Part shown: piece by piece, positions 6,645-13,967 of the stretch
Position numbering within the stretch: position 1 is the first letter of the stretch
Layout: every line of letters starts with the position of its first letter
Assembly (NCBI GenBank): GCA_023257325.1
Contig: JALRCP010000186.1
Coordinates: forward strand, 1-15,776
From: Polynucleobacter sp.
Lineage (GTDB): Bacteria; Pseudomonadota; Gammaproteobacteria; Burkholderiales; Burkholderiaceae
Length of the DNA: 15,776 bases
Direction of reading: 5' to 3'
The notes under the pieces: model-generated
The model's database searches: none
Told to the model about the DNA's origin: nothing
The model's input: the letters and a program-made list of their open reading frames with translations, nothing else
Position numbers and translations under genes: made by a program

Positions 6645-7315
6645 GATTGAAGCGCCAGGGCTTGCTGAAAATAATGCGCCAAAGGATGTTGAGAATTTTT
6701 TCTAAACTCAAACATCAAACAATCTTGATCAATTTTTGAGAGAGCTCTCAGGGCTTGAGCAGTCGTTATGAGGCCGTCCTGATAGAGTTGCGTGAGATAC
6801 TCAAAGGCCTCATCTCCATCAAGACTGCATAGCGCCTCAATTGCAAAAGGAGCCAAGACCGGATCAGTCACTTTGGAAAGGACTTGATTTTTCAAGGCAT
6901 GCACCTTGCCAAGGCCCACCGCTTCTAATCCAATGCATTGATGCTCAAGCTGTCGACTGTTCAGACAAGCGGTGATGGCATCCTCACGCCTTAAATAACT
7001 GGCCACACGAAAGTATTTCTTCTTATGCTCAGGGTCTAAGTTTTCAACCAATCGTACACCCCCATAAACACAATCAATGGGGTATTTTTTAATTTGCTGA
7101 TTAATGAGTTCAATATAAAAATCTTGCTCACTGCCCTCACTATCTAAAAATCCATCTAGAAGAGCCTGAAAATATTTTTGTCGTTTTTGACGAACAAAGT
7201 GTGCGCTGTGTTTGTGCATGATGAGCAAAGCACAAACCACTATGCCCACCATACAAATCAATGATAGGTAGAGTGCATACTGAATAATGGCATCAGTAAG
7301 AAACTCGAAGTCCAA
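6641..7315 (-). CDS. Membrane-anchored HEAT-repeat-like protein
   Basis: The 224-residue protein has one N-terminal membrane helix (about 12-33) followed by a basic segment (KHSAHFVRQKRQK). The rest is alpha-helical, with repeats that look like HEAT units: roughly 112-130 (EDAITACLNSRQLEHQCIGL), 131-165 and 170-200 (DGDEAFEYLTQLYQDGL then TTAQALRALSK). The acidic N-terminus and basic flank predict N-out/C-in, putting the helical domain in the cytoplasm. The start is TTG at 7313-7315, with GGAA about 7 bases upstream; no earlier start is possible in this frame, and an ATG at codon 22 would cut into the membrane helix. It overlaps the barrel gene by 23 bases and the glycosyltransferase by 4. 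A scaffold for the synthase is plausible but inferred. Confidence 0.75.
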   Translation of the reverse strand: MDFEFLTDAIIQYALYLSLICMVGIVVCALLIMHKHSAHFVRQKRQKYFQALLDGFLDSEGSEQDFYIELINQQIKKYPIDCVYGGVRLVENLDPEHKKKYFRVASYLRREDAITACLNSRQLEHQCIGLEAVGLGKVHALKNQVLSKVTDPVLAPFAIEALCSLDGDEAFEYLTQLYQDGLITTAQALRALSKIDQDCLMFEFRKNSQHPLAHYFQQALALQS

Positions 7316-8174
7316 ACTGTATTCCGTTTCTTTGATAAAAATGACCCTGCTTGGTATGCCAAAGTACGCCAGTCAAAGCATAGGTTTTATTGAAGGCATA
7401 AACACCATCCAGCTGAATTGTTTCAACCTGAGTATTAACGAGGTTGTTCGGCGACAGAACAGTGGGCTCATCTCCCAAAGCATAAGTCAACCCTAATCGA
7501 TTGATAGTCCCCAGCCATTGAAGTTGATATTTGTTGACCCAACCTGAACGGATGTGATTCAAATCAGAATGGGTGGCGACATAGGCTAAACGCCAATCGC
7601 CTAAATAGGTTTCTAAACCCAAACTATCAGCTGCAGTTCGACTGTCGGTATATTGAGTTTGTTTACTACCCAAGAGGTAATTGAAACCATAAGAACTGTA
7701 ACCCGTCCATGTCAGCCCATACAAATGTTCGCTCAAGAAATGAGGTGCACTGGCATGCCCCAACTCAGTCGCTAGTATGCCCCACTGAATTGGATAAGAA
7801 TAAGCGCCATAAATCGAGTTATCTTCCTGGTCGTATCTCTCAGCACGAAGGGCTTGTATGTAAATTAAACCCCGATTTTGTAAAGGCATGAATACATCAA
7901 TTGCTTGACCTCGCCAACTGGCATATTGATTGCTGAGATGATCAAAGCTGAGTCCAACCTCCACATAAGGCTTGGAAGAGAAAATGCCAGGGATAGATGC
8001 TTTATTGCTAGCCGAGGGTGCGGCGACAGAAATCGTTTGTGCTTTTAAATTGACGGCATGTAAGACTAAGCAAATGACTAGAAAGGCTTGAAGGAAATAA
8101 TATAGTTTCTTCAATGAAACATGCATGTCTTTAGGATAAAAATAGAGTAGGCATGCACCCTCAAAAACCTTCAT
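7293..8174 (-). CDS. YaiO-like outer-membrane beta-barrel protein
   Basis: After a hydrophobic signal segment (LYYFLQAFLVICLVLHAVNLKA, cleavage before QTIS) the protein is a series of alternating amphipathic strands rich in Tyr, Trp and Gly, and it ends in RNGIQFGLRVSY, with an aromatic last residue as in outer-membrane barrels. The pattern YIQALRAERYDQEDN and the ending resemble the YaiO family. In E. coli yaiO neighbours the glycosyltransferase gene yaiP, and a family 2 glycosyltransferase is in this operon too. I chose ATG 8172-8174 (293 residues) because GAGGAG lies 10 bases upstream. The longest frame starts at 8243, and ATG 8126 at the signal peptide would also be reasonable but lacks a ribosome site. 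An export channel for a polysaccharide is the likely role. Confidence 0.8.
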   Translation of the reverse strand: MKVFEGACLLYFYPKDMHVSLKKLYYFLQAFLVICLVLHAVNLKAQTISVAAPSASNKASIPGIFSSKPYVEVGLSFDHLSNQYASWRGQAIDVFMPLQNRGLIYIQALRAERYDQEDNSIYGAYSYPIQWGILATELGHASAPHFLSEHLYGLTWTGYSSYGFNYLLGSKQTQYTDSRTAADSLGLETYLGDWRLAYVATHSDLNHIRSGWVNKYQLQWLGTINRLGLTYALGDEPTVLSPNNLVNTQVETIQLDGVYAFNKTYALTGVLWHTKQGHFYQRNGIQFGLRVSY

Positions 8175-8355
8175 TAAATTAAAACTCCTCAAGCAAAACA
8201 TTGAGAAGATTTGGTCCAAAGATTTCTTTGTAATTTTTAGCATCTTCCAAGAAGACTAAAGCGAGTCAGAAAGCCTGTCAAACCTTTGATTATCAGAGTT
8301 AATAAGCAATCTTTCGGCTTGATAGATTTCGCATAATGAGTTTTGCTTCATTCTT

Positions 8356-8384
8356 TTCACATCATTGCTAAGATGAGGTATTAA
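8356..8384 (+). promoter_or_regulatory. Possible sigma-70 promoter of the exported hydrolase gene
   Basis: TTCACA (8356-8361, five of six matches to the -35 consensus) is separated by 17 bases from TATTAA (8379-8384, four of six to the -10). Transcription would begin near 8391, about 12 bases before the ATG at 8403. This is the only good pair I see in the 228-base interval between the divergent barrel and hydrolase genes; nothing else stands out there. Confidence 0.4.
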
Positions 8385-8402
8385 TTGCCTTGATTGACTT
8401 TC

Positions 8403-9440
8403 ATGAAACGAACCTATCTATTACTTCAACAGGCCGTTTGGGGCTCTTGGTTAGCGTACATCAGCATCTTGATGCCTGCGACATCTTGGGCTCAAAAAGA
8501 ATGTGTCACGAATCCTCCCAATGTGGCGAATTTGGTTGAGATTCGTCCGGGGTTTCATCGAGTGATGGGTCCATTGGCTTTGTTTAATCCATGTCATTCA
8601 TCGGTAGAGCTATCGATGCCTGGTTTCTTTTCAGATAAGTTGGCTGAGAAACCTCCCTTGATGATCATTGCTCACGGTGGCAATGGGCCAGGTAGCGCAG
8701 AAAAAGAAATGGTCCGTCGCATGAACTCAAAGGGTGTAGCCACTCTGCTGTTTGATGCGTACAACATGAATGGTTTTGAGTACCGTGGCACCCATCTATT
8801 TTTAACAGGCACTAGCAATGAATCACGTCAACGGATGATTCTGAAAGTGACTGTGGGCGCTTATCAATGGGCTAAGACATTAAGCCAAGTAGATACTTCT
8901 AGAATATTTATTCATGGGCTTTCCAATGGTGGTAGCGTGGCTCTGAATATGGCTGCCTTGGTTGAACCTGAACACGTCAGAGCTGTTTTTGCCGAAGGTG
9001 CACCACCCACTGGCATCGGCATGCCGGACAAAATCAAAGTGCCCCTGTATATGGTGTTTGGCAAAATTGATAACTATGGGGGCAAAACAGAAAATGATTG
9101 GATGTATACCCGTACAGACCCCTGCTCTTTTAATCAAATCTCACCCCAAGCTGCGACTGGCACAGCACATCGCTGTAATGTGCATGTGAATCGTGACAAG
9201 ATGACTATCTCACCCCAAACCTGGGCTGAAGAATTAAAAGCACTTGGACAACCGATTGAATTTTGGTTTTATGAGAATGCCGCCCATGGTTTATTGGCAG
9301 GCCATATTGATCGAGGCATGCGTACCTATGGCACAGGCCCAAACGCTAGCGTGCGGTATGGCTGGATTGGGGCAAGCCCAGATGCCGCGAATCAATTTGT
9401 GACAGATTTGATGAAAGTGATTATGGAAAGTTATCCATAG
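8403..9440 (+). CDS. Exported alpha/beta hydrolase (dienelactone hydrolase / esterase-like)
   Basis: The 345-residue protein has a signal peptide ending in ATSWA before QKE (about residue 30), so it acts in the periplasm or outside. The alpha/beta hydrolase core is visible: the oxyanion segment IIAHGGNGPG near 88-97, the nucleophile elbow GLSNGG with S174, D223 in GKIDNYGG as likely acid, and H295 in AAHGL. The mature part has four cysteines (C34, C64, C241, C258), enough for two disulphides. The substrate is unknown. I prefer ATG 8403-8405, since the in-frame TTG at 8394 would sit almost at the predicted transcription start; neither has a clear ribosome site. It diverges from the polysaccharide operon, and a deacetylase- or esterase-type link to it is possible but speculative. 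Confidence 0.85.
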   Translation: MKRTYLLLQQAVWGSWLAYISILMPATSWAQKECVTNPPNVANLVEIRPGFHRVMGPLALFNPCHSSVELSMPGFFSDKLAEKPPLMIIAHGGNGPGSAEKEMVRRMNSKGVATLLFDAYNMNGFEYRGTHLFLTGTSNESRQRMILKVTVGAYQWAKTLSQVDTSRIFIHGLSNGGSVALNMAALVEPEHVRAVFAEGAPPTGIGMPDKIKVPLYMVFGKIDNYGGKTENDWMYTRTDPCSFNQISPQAATGTAHRCNVHVNRDKMTISPQTWAEELKALGQPIEFWFYENAAHGLLAGHIDRGMRTYGTGPNASVRYGWIGASPDAANQFVTDLMKVIMESYP

Positions 9441-9455
9441 GTGAGCACTTTAATG

Positions 9456-9486
9456 TTGAGTGACCTCTCTCTCAAGAATCACTCAA
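9456..9486. repeat. Inverted repeat between the hydrolase and FrnE-like genes
   Basis: TTGAGTGA (9456-9463) and TCACTCAA (9479-9486) are perfect 8-base inverted arms around a 15-base pyrimidine-rich loop. No T-run follows on the plus strand, so this is not a standard intrinsic terminator. It could be a weak RNA hairpin or a dimeric protein site in the 79-base intergenic interval. Confidence 0.6.
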
Positions 9487-9519
9487 ACGCTTAATCGAGT
9501 AAGTCGATAGAATAAGCTC

Positions 9520-10179
9520 ATGAAACCACTGATCAAAATAGACTTTGTGTCTGACGTTGCCTGCCCTTGGTGTGCTGTTGGATTTGGCAATTTAGAGTTG
9601 GCCATGCACGCCATGCAAGATGTGGCTGACTTTTCAGTGCATTTCAGAACTTTTCAACTAAATCCTCAGATGCCTTTGGGGGGTCAAGATGCCATGGAGC
9701 ATTTAACCCAGAAATATGGTTTGAGCTTAGAACAAGTACAAGCCAATCAAGCTCAAATCAGAGCCCGTGCGCTGGAAGCTGGATTTAGATTTCATCCTGA
9801 GGGACGCAAACGTGTTTACAACACCTTCAATAGTCATCGTCTGCTGTATTGGGCTGCTCATGAATACGATCTTGCCAAGCAAGCAGTCTTGAAGAAAGAG
9901 CTTCTGAATACTTATTTTTGCTTGGCCGTTAGCTTAGACGACCCTCAGAACGTTTTAGATGCTGTTATTCGGGCCGGTCTCTCAGAAAGTCGTGCTCGCG
10001 ACATTTTAAATAGCGATGAATTTACAGAAGAAGTGAATGCTGAAGAGGCGTTTTATAAGAATATGGGCATTCAGTCAGTGCCATCAATGATTGTGAATGA
10101 AAAGTACCTTTTGCAAGGGGCACAAGGACACGAATCATTGATGAGTGCTTTTGGGCAACTCATCCAATCATCCATCTAA
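9520..10179 (+). CDS. DsbA-family thiol oxidoreductase, FrnE type
   Basis: The 219-residue protein is a thioredoxin-fold oxidoreductase with a helical insertion. The active site CPWC (C15-C18) opens the domain after the first strand (KIDFVSDVACPWC). FQLNPQMP at 45-52 is typical of the FrnE branch, and P188 in SVPSMIV is the cis-proline opposite the active site. There is no signal peptide, so unlike DsbA it should act in the cytoplasm, where FrnE relatives are linked to disulphide exchange, isomerisation and oxidative stress. The exact substrate is unknown. It follows the hydrolase gene on the same strand after 79 bases and ends 12 bases before the convergent membrane protein gene. No strong ribosome binding site is visible at the ATG. 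Confidence 0.93.
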   Translation: MKPLIKIDFVSDVACPWCAVGFGNLELAMHAMQDVADFSVHFRTFQLNPQMPLGGQDAMEHLTQKYGLSLEQVQANQAQIRARALEAGFRFHPEGRKRVYNTFNSHRLLYWAAHEYDLAKQAVLKKELLNTYFCLAVSLDDPQNVLDAVIRAGLSESRARDILNSDEFTEEVNAEEAFYKNMGIQSVPSMIVNEKYLLQGAQGHESLMSAFGQLIQSSI

Positions 10180-10191
10180 ATTTGGCTTAGA

Positions 10192-10572
10192 TCAGAACCC
10201 AGGCGGGTTAGTGTCTTTGACTTTCCTAAAAGCCAATTTGGTGGGCGTGAAGAAGAGCTGATAGAGGCAATAAGCCCTAATAGCCAACTGAATGAGTACC
10301 AGCACTCCCATGCCAACACTGTCCATCACCATAAGAAAGCGCAAGCTCAAAGGCATGAAGATGATGACTGTGTAGCCCAAGAATAAGAAACGGGCTAAGT
10401 TACTACCACCAGAAATCTTCCAAATAATAAATAAGTAAAAAGCTGAATGAATGAGTGCCGCGTTCAAGCCATTTTCAACAAATGAAGGCGTCGTAAAAAC
10501 AAAGTAACCCACTGGCAAGAGTTGCAAAGCCAAATCAATCAAAAGGAGCTGGGTGGTGAGTTTGAGTTTCAT
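10192..10572 (-). CDS. Small four-helix membrane protein of unknown function
   Basis: The 126-residue protein is very hydrophobic, with about four membrane segments (about 9-27, 37-53, 61-80 and 86-108) and a basic C-terminus (KLAFRKVKDTNPPGF) expected in the cytoplasm. The cluster LRF near the third helix and the SGGSN loop have no meaning I can assign, and I do not recognise a family. It follows the thioesterase gene on the same strand after 68 bases and may share its transcript. It ends 12 bases from the convergent FrnE-like gene. The open frame, membrane character and tight fit between neighbours make it a likely real gene. Confidence 0.7.
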   Translation of the reverse strand: MKLKLTTQLLLIDLALQLLPVGYFVFTTPSFVENGLNAALIHSAFYLFIIWKISGGSNLARFLFLGYTVIIFMPLSLRFLMVMDSVGMGVLVLIQLAIRAYCLYQLFFTPTKLAFRKVKDTNPPGF

Positions 10573-10640
10573 TTTCAGGCTTAATCTTTAAGAAAGTACA
10601 AAGAGTTTAATTGAAGTGACTGAAAAAACTGATGAATAAT

Positions 10641-11063
10641 TTATTCAAATCTCTGAATAAATTGTGACGGCACATGGGCGACTTTTTTTGTCTCTTTGTT
10701 GACAAAGACAATCCCCTGCTTACCCCTGGCTAGTTCACGGGGATTTTCTAAGCAGTCAATTCTGTAAATCAAATCAAAGCCATATTGATTGAAGTCTTGT
10801 GGCTGCATCTGGATTCGAATGGTTTCCCCATGAAAGCCCTCAGATTTGTACTGAATGGCGTGATCAGCGACAACGATTCCAAGACCCTCAACATCTAACT
10901 CACTGTAACCCAGTGATTTTAAGAACCTTACACGCGCCTCTGAAACCAAGGTAATGAGTTGGGCATTATCAAGATGCCCCCCATAATTGATGTGCCCAAT
11001 ATAAAGCTGTAAATCCGTTGTAAACGCAAAAGATTCTGGCAGGTCTAATTTGATGCGGGGCAT
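10641..11063 (-). CDS. Acyl-CoA thioesterase, hotdog fold (4HBT-like)
   Basis: The 140-residue protein fits the 4-hydroxybenzoyl-CoA thioesterase/FadM group of single-domain hotdog enzymes that hydrolyse acyl-CoA. The N-terminal motif YIGHINYGGHLDNAQLIT is the loop and start of the central helix where the active-site region lies, followed by SEARVRFLKSLGY. The beta-sheet segments (AIQYKSEGFHGETIRIQM, FDLIYRIDC, ARGKQGIVFVNKETKKVAHVP) end in the classic strand before the C-terminal helix. The substrate is not predictable. I place the start at ATG 11061-11063: the frame stays open to 11150, but that extension runs through tRNA-Cys and cannot be coding. The gene starts 19 bases after the tRNA's 3' end and is probably read from the tRNA transcript. 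Confidence 0.85.
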   Translation of the reverse strand: MPRIKLDLPESFAFTTDLQLYIGHINYGGHLDNAQLITLVSEARVRFLKSLGYSELDVEGLGIVVADHAIQYKSEGFHGETIRIQMQPQDFNQYGFDLIYRIDCLENPRELARGKQGIVFVNKETKKVAHVPSQFIQRFE

Positions 11064-11082
11064 ATTGAGATCTTTATAAAAC

Positions 11083-11156
11083 TGGAGGCGGAACCCAGAA
11101 TCGAACTGGGGTACACGGCTTTGCAGGCCGCTGCATAACCACTCTGCCATCCCGCC
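11083..11156 (-). tRNA. cysT: tRNA-Cys (anticodon GCA)
   Basis: The minus strand gives a complete cloverleaf. The acceptor arm GGCGGGA pairs with TTCCGCC (one G-T). The anticodon stem GCGGC/GCCGT closes the loop CTGCAAA with anticodon GCA, and the T arm contains GTTCGATTC. The discriminator is U, as expected for tRNA-Cys, followed by an encoded CCA. The order pgsA, tRNA-Gly, tRNA-Cys matches the E. coli glyW-cysT arrangement. Confidence 0.96.
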
Positions 11157-11171
11157 GGATGAGCTTACTCA

Positions 11172-11203
11172 ATTAAAAAGGGAAGCTGTTTCAGCTTCCC
11201 TTG
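11172..11203 (-). terminator. Terminator-like hairpin between tRNA-Gly and tRNA-Cys
   Basis: On the minus strand AAGGGAAGCTG and CAGCTTCCCTT form a perfect 11-base stem with an AAA loop (11178-11202), followed at once by TTTAA; counting the stem's own last bases, there is a run of five T. This is the form of an intrinsic terminator for tRNA-Gly, but it stands 21 bases before tRNA-Cys on the same strand. Confidence 0.8.
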
Positions 11204-11208
11204 TAATT

Positions 11209-11284
11209 TGGAGCGGGATAAGAGGCTCGAACTCTCGACCTATACCTTGGCAAGGTATCGCTCTACCAACTGAGCTAATCCCGC
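11209..11284 (-). tRNA. glyW: tRNA-Gly (anticodon GCC)
   Basis: The minus strand reads GCGGGATTAGCTCAGTTGG and continues through a D arm, the anticodon loop TTGCCAA (anticodon GCC) on the stem ATACC/GGTAT, and a T arm with GTTCGAGCC. The 3' acceptor strand ATCCCGC is followed by U73 and an encoded CCA. It has 76 bases. A strong promoter lies just upstream. Confidence 0.96.
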
Positions 11285-11301
11285 ATAACAGCAAGACCAT
11301 C

Positions 11302-11329
11302 ACTTTACCATAAATTCGCCCCATGTCAA
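11302..11329 (-). promoter_or_regulatory. Sigma-70 promoter of tRNA-Gly
   Basis: On the minus strand a perfect -35, TTGACA (11324-11329), is followed after 16 bases by TAAAGT (11302-11307, four of six matches to the -10). The first base of tRNA-Gly comes 17 bases after the -10, leaving a leader of about 10 bases. This gives the tRNAs a promoter independent of pgsA. Confidence 0.75.
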
Positions 11330-11423
11330 ATCAATGGGCTTTTTTTGTGGCTTGCGACTTGAGTCTTTTGAGTGGAAAAGTCTTTGTTTTTACTGACTTT
11401 TAATTGCTTACCTTGGCTTTTTA

Positions 11424-12002
11424 TCAAAGCTCTGTTCTGGCTTTGATCAAGGGCCAAGCTTTTTTGAGGTAGTAGAACATCGACCAAACTGTGAGTACCG
11501 CCGCGATCCAAATGAGAGGCTTACCAATAGTTTTGGTATGAAATAAGTTAAACAAGCTGTCATTGAAAAGCAAAAAAGGAATGGCAATCAATTGAGCTGC
11601 GGTTTTGAGTTTCCCGACAAAGTGAACCGCTACACTTTTTGATGCTCCAATTTGTGCCATCCACTCTCTTAAAGCTGAAATAGTGATCTCACGACCAATA
11701 ATGACCAAGGCAACCCACACCTCAACGCGATCAAAGTTGAGTAACACCAATAAAGCAGCGGCAACCATGAGTTTGTCAGCTACGGGGTCTAAGAAAGCAC
11801 CAAAAGCTGAAACTTGTCCCCATTTACGTGCTAAGTAACCATCCAACCAGTCCGTGATGGCCGCCCCCACAAAGAAGATGGTGGCCCATAAATTTTTGTC
11901 TTGAATACTCAGCCAGGACTCAGGCAAATAGAAGATACCCACCACCAATGGAATCGTTGCAACGCGTAACCAGGTAAGGAAAATGGGCAAATTAAAGGGC
12001 AT
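11424..12002 (-). CDS. pgsA: CDP-diacylglycerol--glycerol-3-phosphate 3-phosphatidyltransferase
   Basis: PgsA joins CDP-diacylglycerol and glycerol-3-phosphate to phosphatidylglycerol phosphate, the committed step to phosphatidylglycerol and cardiolipin, in the inner membrane. The CDP-alcohol phosphotransferase motif is complete: D51 and D54-G55, A58-R59, G68, D72 and D76 in DWLDGYLARKWGQ then GAFLDPVADK. The 192-residue length and five to six membrane helices are normal. GREITISALREW near 102-113 is typical of PgsA as opposed to phosphatidylserine synthase. The gene follows uvrC after 90 bases and precedes tRNA-Gly, the same order as in E. coli. The ATG at 12000-12002 has no strong ribosome binding site. 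Its end lies 94 bases upstream of the tRNA-Gly promoter. Confidence 0.97.
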   Translation of the reverse strand: MPFNLPIFLTWLRVATIPLVVGIFYLPESWLSIQDKNLWATIFFVGAAITDWLDGYLARKWGQVSAFGAFLDPVADKLMVAAALLVLLNFDRVEVWVALVIIGREITISALREWMAQIGASKSVAVHFVGKLKTAAQLIAIPFLLFNDSLFNLFHTKTIGKPLIWIAAVLTVWSMFYYLKKAWPLIKARTEL

Positions 12003-12092
12003 GTCGCAAGGATAAAGGGTATTACTAAGAAATAGAAGTTATCTGAGAGTGAATTTTGTGAGCACTAAATGCGTATCGGGTTGCGCCTATTG

Positions 12093-13967
12093 TCAGTGCA
12101 ACTGCTTATAGATTTGCTCGGCCAATGCGCTAGAGATGCCCTCCACTTGTTGCAGTTCTTCAATGGTGGCATTGGTAACCCCTTTGAGCCCCCCAAATCT
12201 AGCCAAAAGTTTTTGTCTCCTTTTGGCACCAATGCCCTCAATCTCTTCTAAACGGGAAACGTTTCTGGTCTTTTGACGCTTCGCACGCATGCCGGTTATG
12301 GCAAAGCGATGTGCCTCGTCTCTGATTTGAGCTGTGAGTAAAAGTGCAGGACTTTCTAGGCCAAGCGTCAGGGGCTCACGTTGATCGGCAAAGATCAAAG
12401 TTTCTAAGCCAACTTTCCTCCCCTCACCTTTGGCAATCCCCACAATCATGTGAATGTCCAAACCCAACTCTTCAAAGACTTCTTTGGCCATACTGACCTG
12501 ACCTTTGCCACCATCAACCAAAACGATGTGAGGTTGTTTCTCTGGAGGAATTTCTTGAAAGTTGGCATATCGTCTTTGCAAAACTTGACGCATGGCAGCG
12601 TAGTCATCACCGGGGATGATGTCATGGATGTTAAAGCGACGATATTCAGCACTTTGCATGTCGTGTTTTTGATAAACCACACAACTGGCTTGCGTGGCTT
12701 CTCCTGAGGTATGACTGATGTCAAAGCATTCGATGCGCAGGTCTTCCGCATTTTCTAGATCTAGGTTCAGAACCTCTATCAATGAGCGTGTTCTGGCTTC
12801 TTGCCCTCCTGCCTCAGTAAGGCGTTTGGTCAAGGCCAACTCGGCATTGTTTTGCGCCATCTGTAGCCAATGTTTGCGCTGCCCTTGGGGTTGCTTGAGA
12901 ATTTGAACTTTTTTATGCGCTTTGTCATTGAGTAATTGGTGCAACTCCTCAAACTCGGGAGAATCTTTGAAGTCTTGAATGATCATGACTTTAGGAATCA
13001 GCTTGAGCGACTCAGCATCATCACTGAGATAGTGCTGTGTCATGAAGGCCTGCATGACTTCATCACTATGAGGCATGGCCTCTTCTTTGAAGCGCCCCAT
13101 CTTCGGAAAGTAGGCACGATCCCCCAAATGACGGCCGCCGCGCACCATGGCCAAGTTAATGCAAGCCAAGCCACCCTTCATGGCAATTGCCAAGATGTCG
13201 ACATCCCCTTCACCATCAGCGGCTGTATCCATTGATTGCTGTTGGAGCACTTGTGACAAATCTGCAATACGATCTCGCATCATGGCCGCTTGCTCAAACT
13301 CCATGTTTTCGCTGTAGTGGAGCATGGCTTTTTCAAATTCAGCCATGACACTGCCATGATCCCCTTCTAAGAACTGAATGGCCTTCTGAATATCTTGGGC
13401 GTAATTTTGTTCTGAAACCCGCCCCACGCAAGGAGCGCTGCATCGATGAATCTGATGCAATAAACAGGGCCGACTGCGATTTTTAAAGACCGTATCCTCG
13501 CACGTTCTAATCTGAAATACTTTTTGCAATATTTGAATGCTGTTTCTGACAGCCCATGAGTTTGGGAAAGGTCCAAAGTATTGATGACGCTTATCTACTC
13601 GACCACGGTAATAAGCCAAACGCGGATATTGATGCCCAGAGAGCATGACATAGGGATAGGACTTGTCATCTCTAAAGAGAATATTAAAAGGCGGTGATAA
13701 CTCTTTAATGAGGTTATTTTCTAGAATCAAGGCCTCGGTTTCAGTGCGTGTAACTGTGGTCTCTAGCGAACGAATTCGGGTGACCATGCGCTCAATACGT
13801 GGTGACGATAAATTTCGTTGAAAATAGCTAGTCACACGCTTTTTTAGATCTTTGGCTTTTCCTACGTATAAGATTTGCCCTGCTTCATCAAAAAAGCGAT
13901 ACACCCCCGGTAAACCGGGTAATTTTTTAACGTCATTTAAGAGGGTTTCTGGGGTCTCATTCGACAT
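12093..13967 (-). CDS. uvrC: Excinuclease ABC subunit C
   Basis: UvrC makes both incisions around a lesion marked by UvrA/UvrB in nucleotide excision repair. The 624-residue protein (610 in E. coli) is complete. It has the GIY-YIG nuclease domain for the 3' cut (GVY 21-23, YVG 34-36, E78 in [10 protein letters not shown]). Four cysteines at 156, 168, 176 and 180 are likely [4Fe-4S] cluster ligands. A UVR motif follows around 207-240 ([16 protein letters not shown]). The RNase H-like domain for the 5' cut has D416 in FDISH, D485 in VLVDGGKGQ and H553 in RDEAHRF. Two helix-hairpin-helix motifs end it ([17 protein letters not shown] and [13 protein letters not shown]). The ATG overlaps the divergent earP ATG, and no Shine-Dalgarno sequence or alternative start is seen. 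Confidence 0.98.
   Translation of the reverse strand: MSNETPETLLNDVKKLPGLPGVYRFFDEAGQILYVGKAKDLKKRVTSYFQRNLSSPRIERMVTRIRSLETTVTRTETEALILENNLIKELSPPFNILFRDDKSYPYVMLSGHQYPRLAYYRGRVDKRHQYFGPFPNSWAVRNSIQILQKVFQIRTCEDTVFKNRSRPCLLHQIHRCSAPCVGRVSEQNYAQDIQKAIQFLEGDHGSVMAEFEKAMLHYSENMEFEQAAMMRDRIADLSQVLQQQSMDTAADGEGDVDILAIAMKGGLACINLAMVRGGRHLGDRAYFPKMGRFKEEAMPHSDEVMQAFMTQHYLSDDAESLKLIPKVMIIQDFKDSPEFEELHQLLNDKAHKKVQILKQPQGQRKHWLQMAQNNAELALTKRLTEAGGQEARTRSLIEVLNLDLENAEDLRIECFDISHTSGEATQASCVVYQKHDMQSAEYRRFNIHDIIPGDDYAAMRQVLQRRYANFQEIPPEKQPHIVLVDGGKGQVSMAKEVFEELGLDIHMIVGIAKGEGRKVGLETLIFADQREPLTLGLESPALLLTAQIRDEAHRFAITGMRAKRQKTRNVSRLEEIEGIGAKRRQKLLARFGGLKGVTNATIEELQQVEGISSALAEQIYKQLH

Noticed and set aside
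8175-8243. Longest form of the YaiO-like protein (23 more residues)
   Set aside because: The ATG at 8243 has no properly spaced ribosome site, while GAGGAG precedes the ATG at 8174; the signal peptide lies further downstream in either case.
11064-11150. Upstream extension of the thioesterase reading frame (29 more residues)
   Set aside because: This stretch runs through tRNA-Cys in full; the residues it encodes are unlike the family, and an ATG at 11061-11063 starts at the expected N-terminus.
11319-11346. Possible plus-strand terminator (CCCAT..ATGGG followed by seven T)
   Set aside because: No plus-strand gene lies upstream; the short stem includes the -35 of the tRNA-Gly promoter, which explains the sequence better.
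11326-11511. 61-residue minus-strand frame rich in Lys and Gln
   Set aside because: It starts inside pgsA in another frame and ends over the tRNA-Gly promoter; no ribosome site and no family resemblance.
12450-13235. Several plus-strand frames of 62-99 residues
   Set aside because: All are antisense to conserved UvrC domains and show no start signals or family features.
13852-13965. Upstream extension of the earP frame (38 residues)
   Set aside because: It is antisense to the conserved N-terminus of uvrC, and EarP proteins begin at the MxWDIFC segment.
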